From Isoetes taiwanensis (Eukaryota > Streptophyta > Lycopodiopsida > Isoetales > Isoetaceae): 64,000 nucleotides of DNA. The DNA lies in contig JAJEKV010000004.1 in NCBI GenBank assembly GCA_021234155.1, positions 21,247,619 through 21,311,618 on the forward strand. The letters run 5' to 3'. Under the pieces are notes generated by a model, which was given only the letters and a program-made list of their open reading frames with translations, searched no databases and was not told the DNA's origin. The position numbers were made by a program, and so were the translations under genes. Below are positions 55,095 through 64,000 of the stretch, in pieces; position 1 is the first letter of the stretch; the number at the start of each line of letters is the position of its first letter.

Positions 55095-55421
55095 ATTTTA
55101 GAATGGGACGAGCATGCATGTTTTGCATGCATGCGCAAGATGCATTGTTTCCGTTGGGAGTTCGCTATTTTAGGCGGCGTTTACGCCCGACTTCTCATGG
55201 CGCTTCCCTCTTCTCTCGCCAGCACCTTTTTTTCTCTTTGAATTGTTTCCGAGGCGGGGAGGGGCTTCTTCTGCTGGGGTTTGGCCAATTTGCGTGTCTT
55301 TCATGCTATCCGTTCTCGCCTTTAGCCTTCATCCCGCGTGACCTTCGCCCCTCGATCCTAGTTTGTTAAGGAAGTCCTTTGGTATTCGGGCGGTTTGTTA
55401 GTTTCATGCGAGTCCCATTCT
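55095..55421. repeat. Inverted-repeat-ended unit, copy 1
   Basis: Starts TTTTAGAATGGGACGAGCATG and ends with the near-inverse CATGCGAGTCCCATTCTAGAA. Just outside lies the palindrome CGATCCGAGACATCGGATCG. The inner sequence has TTCGCTATTTTAGGCGGCG and GTTTACGCCCGACTTC, shared with copy 2. Confidence 0.8.
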
Positions 55422-55454
55422 AGAATCCCATCGATCCGAGACATCGGATCGCCA

Positions 55455-56075
55455 TTTTAGAATGGGACGAGCATGCATGTTTTGCATGCGGCGGCGCGCA
55501 TGCCTGTTTTCGGGTTGGGAGTTCGCTATTTTAGGCGGCGTTTACGCCCGACTTCTCATCGGCGCTTCCTCTTCTCTCAAAGCCAGTACCTTATTCTCTT
55601 TGAACCCACCCTCCCCCCCTTTCTTTGTTATTGTATTTTTATCGCGTGGCACGCTACAGAATCAGCCCCCTCCACTATGGGAGGTTTGGTTTGTCTTGTT
55701 GTTTTGTTGGTGATGTGCGTACAAAGTTAGCGGCGGCATTTGTTTCGACTTTTCCATTCGTGGGTTTTGGGAGATTTTTATGCCTTACGTTTGTCCAAGC
55801 CCCTTGCGTCAAGGCTTATCACTAGGTTTTTCCTCAAAACCCGAAAGGGCGGGTTTTTTAATCCCTTGATAAGCTTTTGAGCAGTACACTAGCCAGTCTC
55901 TATTAGCATTGTATTTTGTTGGGGTCCAAATGATATAATTGGATTTTCCCTTTATTTTTTATGGGTAGTTCGCATGTGTGCGGCTACCCACTATCCACCA
56001 TTGTAGAAAATCTGCTGAGATGAATGAGAAGCAAGTCTAAGTCCGGTTTGTTAGTTTCATGCGAGTCCCATTCTA
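55455..56075. repeat. Inverted-repeat-ended unit, copy 2
   Basis: Same ends and first ~120 bases as copy 1 but longer. It contains a segment at about 55828-55862 with GGTTTTTCCTC, AAAACC and GGGTTTTTTAATCC, the hairpin pattern of the second LINE family's 3' UTR, here on the plus strand. Confidence 0.75.
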
Positions 56076-56099
56076 GAATCGCATATTTCTTATTAGTCA

Positions 56100-56640
56100 A
56101 AATGACTTTAGCTAAACTTGCTCGATCTTAATCCCAAAACTTTCTGTGGTTTAGCTAAACTATACACATTTTTCCTCTCATACCTTCTAGTGTTTAGCTA
56201 AACTACCCAAACATCACCCCAAAAATTTCTATGGTGTGGCCAACAGAAAATATTTAGCCAAATTACTATACTTTTTTTTCAATATATTCCACTTATTTTA
56301 GTCATTTTCTTTGTGAAAACATTCTAAAACAATGCTAATAAGCAAACTCTAGGACTCAAATTAATACATAATGCTAGAAACTAAACTATATTTCATATAA
56401 ACTAGAATGATGTTAGCTAAACTAGCTCGAAATTCATTCCAAAAGTCTCTATGGTTTAGCTAAACAATACAAAATTTCACTCTCTTACTTTCTAGCATTT
56501 GGCTAAAGAGCTCCAGGGTTAGCGCAGTCCCGAAAAAAGTTAAGCTAAAATTATATTTTTTTTCCCAGTTTTTTCCATTTACTTTAGCCGATGTTTTTTG
56601 AAATTGTGCTAAAAAATCGCCAAATAGCTAAGTTTAGCCC
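56100..56640. repeat. AT-rich repeat with GTTTAGCTAAAC palindromes
   Basis: Two diverged copies (about 56100-56240 and 56410-56510) each carry several GTTTAGCTAAAC or near copies and CTCTCxTACCTTCTAG. About eight palindrome copies in 540 bases. No gene. Confidence 0.7.
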
Positions 56641-56649
56641 TTAAATTAT

Positions 56650-59056
56650 TCCATGCTTCTAGTTGTTCAAAGAAGATGCTGCAAAGACTATTTCCATTGA
56701 CAATATTGAGGTATCTGCCTGAAGTGCTTAAGATGCTCTTAAGAGGAGATTTAGCTTGTATACATATAGATAAGCATTTTGGTTTTCATACAAGCTTTTG
56801 CTCTTGTCCAACATCCTGGGTTATCTGGCTTCCCTCAGTCATATGTGAACGCAGACACTTCTCTTTTTGTATGTTATCTAGACTTTCATATTTGGCTTAG
56901 AGTTTCCATATTTGACAGTAATTTGCTCCTCTTGGTTATCATTGTTAGGATATCCTGCAGCGTAAAAAATCATTTTCCATAACTGCAAAGGACTTGCTCA
57001 AGCTACTAGATGATGCAACGGAAGGTACATTCTTGTGTGATGGAGCATCTTTCTCTGTTCTGCATGGAATTTGAAGATAAAACTTGGCTGAGCAGAAACT
57101 GGTAAGCATTCTGAGATCTATTGCATTTCAATTGTTGAGACTATACTCTATATAAGGGGTATATTGTATATGCAGGTTAAGGCATGGATGGAAAAGGACA
57201 TGGAAGCTTTACACTTTCAGAAGGCACTTATAAAAGAGGAAGAGGCTGCTTATCAAAATTAAGTTGTCATTTAATTGGTACATTAATGTGAAAAGTCAAT
57301 CATTATTTGATGTGTCTAATTTTTTCTGTTTTGCAAGCAAGCAAAGCTTTTGAAAAGGAAACGTTTGAAAAAGCTAAGACACAAAGAGTTAAAAGGGCGA
57401 GAACGCATGGGCGATGACCAACTAACTATCTTCGTAGTTCTAGAACTTCATTTACCTTCTAATCTTTGAAACGAAGGTAAATGGCACTTCCAAACATGGA
57501 ATTGGTAGATGAGAATGGGGCAAAGCAAGGGAAAGTTGATGAAAGTGGTTCCATACTAATTACAGGATCTAGCACATCCTCTGTCATCTCTTCTGGTTAT
57601 GAGTCAAATGCTGCTGAATCACTTGAGATGGACATGGTGACCAATGATAAGCGTGATGAAATGGGTTTTTAATTTTTTCTGATGAAGAGGATCATCAGGA
57701 TGTGAAAGATAGATCTAATTTGACATGCCATGTTTCTGGTAGTCCAAGTATTGATAGTATTTCAAGCTGGAATGATCTTCACTGGATAGGAGACAGCATA
57801 ATACTTTTCATTTGTCTACATTTCAGAAATCTAGAAATATGGCTGGAGAAGCATAGGGAGTGGGGCCCATGCGAAAGGTACACAGAAATATAGGCGGAAA
57901 ATAGCTGGAAAACAGTCAATACCTTCTATTGGCAGTCATGTTATGTGGGCACCGAAGGCAGATGTGAGACTTGTGCACAGCTTGAATAATGCATTGGGGA
58001 GTGAAGGCAAAAGTGAAAATAAAGAGTTACCTAGTGATATATCAATAGTAGTAAAGCATGAAGTTGACGATGGCAGGAAGAAGCGAAATATAGCAATTGG
58101 GGAACATATTGCATCTGAGCAAGTTGTATCAGTTGTACAACATGATGATTGTCATAATGGGCTTAGTGTTTCTAATTCTAGGGATATGAAGAGTGCATCA
58201 CTTCTCATTGGCTCCCTAAGCATACCACTTGGTAATTATGCAAGTGAAATGAGCGAAGCGACCATTGACACTACAAATGCGAGCAACAGTAGTAAGGAGT
58301 CCGGCCAAGTTACTTCCCTCAAATTTGATGGGGAATGTCACTTTGAAAGTACGGAAGTAATTTGAAACTGGTTTTTTCTCATGAGGTTAAACGTGAAGAG
58401 AAGTCAAAGCATTCTTCTGATATTACATTTCACAGGGATTCTACTCCAAAGCTTGTTAAATTTGTTGAACCTTTTGATACATGAGACTCTCCAGAAGGTG
58501 CACCGTCAAAATACATGGCAGAATAGCTGAGCTAAGATGCAACAACTGTAAAAGTTCTTAGAACAACAGAGAAAATGGAATTCCATTCTGATCTGTCTGG
58601 ATATATTGGTGAAAATAGTATAAGGAAAGAAGTAAATCATAATCTTGTTGAAAGTGGGAAAGGTGGGAATCCGAATGAAACTCAAATTGCAGCAAGGGAT
58701 TTGGCAAATTTCCTCTCCAGCAGTGAGTACTGTCTTGCATTTTCTGGTTTGTAATTCTTCTTTAGTTTGATTCCATTCAATGCAAGCTAAATATATTTTA
58801 TTTCAAGATGGTATACTGCCGTTGAGACTCATGCAATGGCAAATTTAGCCCCAATTTCAGGGTTAGATGGACCTATCGATAATTTGTTTCAGAAGATACA
58901 TAAGAAAGAAATACCTATTGAACATCCAACTTCTGATACCAAAGGACATGGGAATTATAAGGAACATCCGGATTTGTAGAAATGTGCCACCTGCTGTTCC
59001 TATAGATGCTGCGTTTCTTGCAGCACGTCACATCAGAGGGAGTTTGTCAGAATAAA
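56650..59056 (+). pseudogene. Decayed plant gene with Lys-rich coiled coil (NST1-like?)
   Basis: Exon-like pieces on the plus strand: DILQRKKSFSITAKDLLKLL then DDATEG before a GTACAT donor (~57025); MEKDMEALHFQKALIKEEEA (57190-57260); AKLLKRKRLKKLRHKELKGR (57340-57405); Ser-rich 57481-57672; and 57943-58365 with KELPSDISIVVKHEVDDGRK and SASLLIGSLSIPLGN. The E/K/R helix followed by LIGSxSxxLG recalls a family of large plant proteins annotated as NST1-like, from memory. Later pieces reach VPPAVPIDAAFLAARHIRGS at 58985-59054. Introns, stops and frame changes suggest a pseudogene, but a real spliced gene with some errors is possible. Confidence 0.4.
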
Positions 59057-59059
59057 TAC

Positions 59060-60170
59060 GCACTGGGAAAGCTTAAAGAATGACTGGCATAGTTTTGAAT
59101 CAACTCTGGTTGGTTTGATATTCATCATGGCCATGTTTCGGCCTGATATTCATCATGGCCATGCCTATGTATCAAAGGTAAAGATGATTGTAGGCATGCA
59201 GATCTTACACAGTCTTGACATTTTGAGCTACGAAATTATGCACACCCACAAGTTCATTTTCATGTGGACAATACAATTTTAGATTACAATGTTTTGCCTG
59301 TGCCCTGGTAATGGAAAAATGATTGGATGCATGCAGGTCTTATGTAGTTATGCTAAGAAATTGTGCATTTCACAAGTTCATGTAAATGTGGACAACAATA
59401 CAGTTTCAGTTTCATAGCCAGATGTGCTTGGGTTCTTCATTGTATCTGATTGCCCACTATTGCTTGGAAAGAGAACACGGAGCATGAACTATGCAGTCAG
59501 CTATCAAATAAGCATGAGAGCTTCGCGTCCATTCAGATTATGCACGCAAGCTTTTTGTTTGTTTGTTTTTCTGGAATATACATTTGGAATGCCTAATCCG
59601 ATGAATGTTATGGCTTCTAAGGACCATCATATGACTAGCAACAGTCTAGAAATCAGTCAAGTTGGAGGCACTATGCAAACAATGGTGATTGTGAGGCTGT
59701 TCTTGAAGATTTTGAAGTTTTTGAAGTTTTATTCCAGGCCTAAGGTAAAGAAAATGTGTTGAGCAATTGCACTTTTCCATTGGAAGCTTGTAGCAAGAAA
59801 CATTATGTAGATCGTAGCAAAAGATACAAAAATTTGTATGCCAAATTTATACTTTATTTGTAGCATTTTAGAGAATTCAAATACCAAGCATTGTGTGTAC
59901 TAAAATATTCACCTATTATGCAGTTATGTTCAACATAAATGTCTTTTGCAGTAGTTATTAATTTTCCTTAGCCTTGTTCTTTTGGGAAATAAACACATGT
60001 GAGTTTGCCTGTTACTTGTTACTGGTGTTAGACAGTCGACACATTTCCGCGGAGACTAATGAAGATGATACTATCACCACATAAATGTAGTCTCTTTCCT
60101 ATGACTATTACTATGGTGTATGACCCATAGCAGATTATGTAAAAAGGAATTTTTGTGTCAAATTTTATGT
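59060..60170. other. No gene recognised
   Basis: AT-rich. TGGCCATG and CTTAxxxAGT words repeat at 59110-59160 and 59190-59380, where a ~130-base segment seems duplicated (GCATGCAGATCTTACACAGT and GCATGCAGGTCTTATGTAGT). Confidence 0.5.
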
Positions 60171-60175
60171 GTCTT

Positions 60176-60480
60176 CTCAGCAAGATTCGCTTTATCCTTT
60201 CTATAAGCTAGATGCTAGGTTCCATTTATTTGGCAGGAAAATTGCCTGGCGAATTCTATGTTCAAAATGTAGATGTTGCATCTATAAAAAAGGTTCAAGT
60301 ATTGGTTTCTATGCAAGCATGTAACACTTGTTCACGAAGATTTGGCTTTATCCATTCTACAAGCTAGATGTTAGGTTCCATTTACTTGGCAGGAAAATTG
60401 TCTGGCGAGTTCTATGTTCAAAATGTAGATGCAGCGTCTATAAAAAAAGGTTCAAGTATTGGTCTCTATGTACTCATTTC
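60176..60480 (+). repeat. Tandem duplication, ~155-bp coding-like unit
   Basis: Two copies (60176-60320, 60333-60480). Each reads KLPGEFYVQNVDVASIKK or its near copy KLSGEFYVQNVDAASIKK. Both frames being kept suggests an exon duplication, but no family is recognised. Confidence 0.7.
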
Positions 60481-60774
60481 TGTATCTTTAACAGTTCCAT
60501 TCTTTCTACAAAGGAGTAGATCTGTTCTCCTTCGATCCATGTTTGTTGTAATTCTAAATGCCCTCTCCATCAACAAAAGATTGAGCCCACCGTTTATCCT
60601 TTTTAGAATACCAACCTTCAAAGATTATTATTACAAGAAATTTATCGCGGCGGCCGCCGCGAACATTTCTCTTCTCCAACCTGCTGCAAAAGAAGTTCCG
60701 TGCTAAGTCGAATAGATCTCAATTCTAGACATGCTTGAGATGCAACAAGAAAAAGGTACCTATAGTGTCTAAAG

Positions 60775-61015
60775 TAACGTCAAAATTTTTGACACAAGCC
60801 GAACCTGTCAAACCCCAATTATTGTCACAATCTTGACGCAATACTTGTCGTGATCATTTGTCACAAATACGCCACAATAGCGTCAACAGTTGTGTCAAGT
60901 TTGTGGCTTCAATTTCTGTCATAATGTTGATGCAAAGTCAAATTCCAGCTACATCGTAATCTAGAAGATGTCAAACTTGTGACAATATCTTTACAACAAT
61001 TGTGACAAATAAACA
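60775..61015. repeat. TTGTCAC / GTGACAA-rich segment
   Basis: About ten direct and inverted words of the type TTGTCAC, GTGTCAA and TTGACGC in 240 bases. This looks like the subterminal region of a DNA transposon, but no element end was found. Confidence 0.45.
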
Positions 61016-61086
61016 AAACCTATCTAAACATATATAAAGCAGTTGGGTTTTTTGTTTGAACCTAATATTTTTTCGCTAGTAAAAGA

Positions 61087-61680
61087 TGTGAGTGTTTGGG
61101 GTCTGGGTTCGGGAACTCCTGGAAGACAGCCCTCTGTGAGGACCCGTGGATCTAACAGGAGAGTCCGGGGGACTATGTCACGCGGGATTTGCAAGAAGAG
61201 AAGAAGAAGAAGAAAACAGAACAAATGAGAGAAAGATGATAAGCTTCCTTGTGATGAAAATACATGAACTCTCGCAATAGAGAGAAAACTGAAAGGAGAC
61301 AAGACTCAAAACTCATCTAAAAACTTATGTGCTAGCTCTACTCATATATATAGTACAATGGCCTTGGGCCCAATATAGACTCTGACCGTGATCTCGGTGC
61401 CGACTCACGGAAGGAGGCCCGATTCTGCGAGGAATGTTGGCGGTGCCTCTTGAAGTGCCTAGAATCACTTTGACGCCGGGACGCGGGCGGTGACGGTTCG
61501 TCACTTGTCCGCTGGCGCCTCTTGTTGACAGCGGCCAAAGGCTTTGACTGCGTGGTCCGCCGCTTGGGCTTCTCACGAGCCTTTGATGGTGACCCGTGGT
61601 CGATCCCGAGGATCCTTTGAGCTTGACCTGGTCCGTTGTATGCATGAATAGTCCTGTACTGGGGAGGCACAGGACTAACA
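61087..61680 (-). repeat. 3' LTR of the second element
   Basis: In element sense it begins TGTTAGTCCTGTGCC and ends CAAACACTCACA (TG...CA). A TATATATAG box lies at about 61345. A C/T-rich stretch follows, as in plant LTR leaders. The partner LTR is outside the window, so the left border is inferred. Confidence 0.55.
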
Positions 61681-61693
61681 CTTCCCCACCAAA
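61681..61693 (-). other. Polypurine tract of the second element
   Basis: TTTGGTGGGGAAG directly abuts the TG end of the LTR on the minus strand. Confidence 0.65.
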
Positions 61694-62104
61694 CGACACT
61701 CGAGTGAAGAAAAGGAGGAAGTGTTTCGAGGGCGGAAGCCATCGGTTCGAAAGTGATCCCACGGAGTGAGGACTCGCACCATTATGGTACTTACGGCTAA
61801 TGAGATCTGGCGTGTTTGAAGAGCGGGAGGAGTGTGTTGGCCAAGGGGCGGATCTGCATCAATAAGAAAGCTTAGAGCCGCACCATGTCTTCAAGGGCGG
61901 CGTGGGCGTCAAGAAATGTACCGACATTCCATGAGGAGACAGTCCGAGGCCAAAGGCAATCGACACCGCATTCGATTGTAAAGTGAAAAATGGGACGCCC
62001 GATTTAAGGGAGCTTAGCAAAATGCATTTGAGGGCAAGACAAAAACTCGCTTTGAAGATGAACCAAGGATCATGTGAGGTGGTGGCATTCCCCGCAAGAA
62101 GGTG

Positions 62105-63064
62105 TCAAGACCATGAAGCGCGATCCGCCGGCCGTTGCCAACCACGCTCATTAGCAATGTAGATCCACCGTGGTGGTGTCAGAGTGGCACCTTCTTCCCA
62201 ATGTGAGCGGCGAACAAAACGTGGATCCCACCCTGAGATCCGTCGAGATCCGAGGTGGTGTCCATCCCGCATGACCATCCATGACCTTGGTCCAAAAAGG
62301 AAGGCGCCAATCGAAGTCGGGGAACCCGGCGTGGAGGTGCGCTTGAGGAAGCATGGGGAGAAGGAACCATGCGATGGGCGTGGGTTCCGAGCGGTCTCCG
62401 GGAATTGCCCGACAAGATCCGGATCAAGAGCCCGACACCAACGATCCCAAAGAGAAGCAGAGTCGAGAGTTGGCGGAGGGCTATCCCATCCTGCGGGGAC
62501 CGCCTTTGCTATCCAATGAGCTTGTAACCGATTGTAACCGGCGAGGTGTTGTGATATAAATTTGTGCATAGGGAAGATCCCGGGATGCCCTAGATACTTC
62601 CCTGATTTGTTGCGGTAGCTTCGGCCATGCAGAGATAAATGATTGGCAAGCTCGGGGCATGTACTCGATGAAGAGTTTGGGTCCGGCGGGATCGCAAGAT
62701 ATGGATTGTTATCCCGAAGCACCCATTGCACGATTGGGGTCACCACGAAAAGCCGGGCGTGGCCCATTTCCAAAGTGTTCTGTGTATCACCCGGATAGAA
62801 ATCATGAAATATGTAAGCCATGGGTTTGAACCACTCTTGAAGGTGATAAAGTCCGGATCGGCCGCGGTGTATGAGATCAAAGACCACAAGGGCACAAAGA
62901 CAACCCTTTGTCTTCAATGGAGAGTTCGCCAACCGTCGAAGAAAATGCCTTGCTTCGGGGAATATCCGCAGTCCATCGGGCCGCATGCCACTTGAGAAAG
63001 GAAGAGGTGGGAGCAGCAACCACATAATCGTGATAGCAGGAAGGAACGGGAAGTCAACGGGCAT
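62105..63064 (-). CDS. Unknown protein encoded by the second LTR element
   Basis: A 319-residue frame, the longest in this part. It has many Trp, His and Pro: LYHLQEWFKPMAYIFHDFYP, LEMGHARLFVVTPIVQWVLR, NHLSLHGRSYRNKSGKYLGH and SASLWDRWCRALDPDLVGQF. The spaced aromatic residues look like real folded protein up to about residue 230. The last ~90 residues may be out of frame. I recognise no family; it is not gag core, RT, RNase H or integrase. The N-terminal part of the protein may lie at 63266-63893. Confidence 0.5.
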   Translation of the reverse strand: MPVDFPFLPAITIMWLLLPPLPFSSGMRPDGLRIFPEARHFLRRLANSPLKTKGCLCALVVFDLIHRGRSGLYHLQEWFKPMAYIFHDFYPGDTQNTLEMGHARLFVVTPIVQWVLRDNNPYLAIPPDPNSSSSTCPELANHLSLHGRSYRNKSGKYLGHPGIFPMHKFISQHLAGYNRLQAHWIAKAVPAGWDSPPPTLDSASLWDRWCRALDPDLVGQFPETARNPRPSHGSFSPCFLKRTSTPGSPTSIGAFLFGPRSWMVMRDGHHLGSRRISGWDPRFVRRSHWEEGATLTPPRWIYIANERGWQRPADRASWS

Positions 63065-63265
63065 TCGTTAAGAATGGCGGTATGAAGCGTCAAGTTTTGC
63101 TTGAGCCTCATCGCCAGGCCGGAATAGCTTCTTTGCGGTGTTGTTCAAGATCACGGATCCGGTTGTCCCTTTCGGCAAAGGCGTGGTAGTCGGACCCGTT
63201 TCGAGAAGTGTTGACACGGGAGGAGGATTTCCCGGAGTATTGAGGCGAACCACGGCAATCTCGCG

Positions 63266-63893
63266 TCATCCGGTATCTTCTTTTACGCACCTCCGTAAGG
63301 CGATCTTGAAGAGAGGTGGTCGAGAGGTGCGTGTAGAAAGCCGAGCCGTCAAGGAGGCAACTTGAGCGCCCGTCTTTGAAAGGTTTTGAACTTGAGTGCT
63401 GAAATTTTCCACCACGCCGGAGTACAAGGCATTGAGCTTAGCAATATCTGCGTCCTTGGTACTTTCGGAGGCTGACTTTGGACTTGTTGTGCTCCAATAA
63501 ATTCCCGAATTCGATTGGGTGAGCACCGTTGATCGCGAGTTGGTGACTTGAGCTTGTGCACTTTTGAGATGCATGAGCACGTAAAGAGCTTCATGCTTGT
63601 CTTGAAGTTTGGCCTCCAAAGTTACAACAGGCGATTGCGGCAGAAGGTCTGGTGTACCGCATCGGAGGCCTCTAGTGCCCGTTGAACCCGCTCATAAGAG
63701 CGTCTTGGGATTCTTGTAACTTGAGAGCGGCGGCTTGAGCATCCTGGCGATCATCGATACAACAACCGACGAGGGTGTTGTGGTGGTGGAGCCGGGTCAT
63801 TTGCACGGGTTTGTGATGTTTGGGAAAAATGGTGTGAACGGATGGTGTAAGCGGAGGAGGAGACGGTGACATGGGTGTGCGGACTTTGGACAT
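63266..63893 (-). pseudogene. N-terminal, coiled-coil part of the second element's protein
   Basis: 63893-63672 starts MSKVRTPMSPSPPPLTPSVH and leads to DAQAAALKLQESQDALMSGF. 63619-63266 has KLQDKHEALYVLMHLKSAQA and LYSGVVENFSTQVQNLSKTG. Heptad-like spacing suggests a coiled coil. Stops and frame changes separate the pieces from each other and from the 319-residue frame to the left. A structural or gag-like role is possible but not shown. Confidence 0.4.
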
Positions 63894-64000
63894 GACCGAG
63901 GGGAAGATGAGCGTGAAGTGCCAGCTTGGTGAGTTATTGGAAGGAGTGCCGAGTGGAATTATGAGAATTTGGTGGTGTGGGAGGGAAGTAATGACGGATG

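Larger units (their letters stand above)
61087..64000 (-). mobile_element. Second LTR retrotransposon, partial (runs off the window)
   Basis: The left part of a minus-strand LTR element: a 594-bp 3' LTR (61087-61680), a polypurine tract and at least 2.3 kb of internal DNA with an unknown protein. No gag, RT or integrase is in the visible part, although pol normally lies next to the 3' LTR. It may be a non-autonomous element or one carrying a captured gene. Confidence 0.6.

Noticed and set aside
62105-63064. Signal peptide or membrane protein reading of the 319-residue frame
   Set aside because: The hydrophobic start (FLPAITIMWLLLPPLPF) may be out of frame with the real N-terminus and is not followed by further membrane segments.

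Overview
The window is nuclear DNA from a land plant. It holds a PLS-class pentatricopeptide gene, a secreted eight-cysteine lipid-transfer-type gene, a DIVARICATA-type MYB fragment, an extensin-like proline repeat, spliceosomal GT-AG introns and dense plant-type retroelements. The high transposon load and a Hedgehog-type Hint gene, a family reported outside animals mainly in algae and seed-free plants, make a fern or other seed-free plant my weak guess. Most coding sequence is mobile-element protein broken by small indels, so only a few genes look intact.

Layout. 1-2.6 kb: L1-type LINE on the minus strand with an inverted 5' end. 4.0-6.8 kb: a Helitron relic, then a plus-strand gene for an N6-adenine-methyltransferase-like protein, threaded with copies of a 16-bp palindrome. 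6985-20314: a complete Ty3/Gypsy chromovirus on the minus strand with ~1.65-kb LTRs, a CTGCA target duplication, an initiator-Met-like primer site, a polypurine tract, gag, pol and a C-terminal chromodomain. 20.4-21.0 kb: 3' end of a second LINE family. 22.5 kb: lipid-transfer-like gene. 24-27.2 kb: PPR pseudogene bracketed by hairpin repeats. 28.3-37.1 kb: L1 ORF1-type relic interrupted by a composite region with a coiled-coil ORF, a HAD/FCP1-like phosphatase relic, an acidic ORF and a transposase-like gene. 37.8-41.6 kb and 50.0-53.2 kb: two more LINE copies. 44.4-46.5 kb: Hint gene. 48.6-56.6 kb: MITE-like elements and palindromes. 56.7-59.1 kb: decayed plant gene. 61.1-64.0 kb: second LTR element, running off the window.

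Two loci stand out. (1) The chromovirus carries, between its primer-binding site and gag, extra sense-strand coding DNA, including a histone H3-like protein: its start resembles the H3 tail, it has a long basic linker, and it ends in a gap-free H3 histone fold. The same element has a chromodomain, a module known to read H3. Further unrecognised accessory ORFs lie beside it, and four copies of a ~73-bp hairpin repeat and TATA-like boxes precede the accessory units. (2) At 44424-46531 a five-exon gene encodes a signal peptide, an extensin-like Pro-rich region, a Hedgehog-type Hint autoprocessing domain and a C-terminal membrane segment. Its frame is intact across four GT-AG introns (1848 coding nt, 615 residues).
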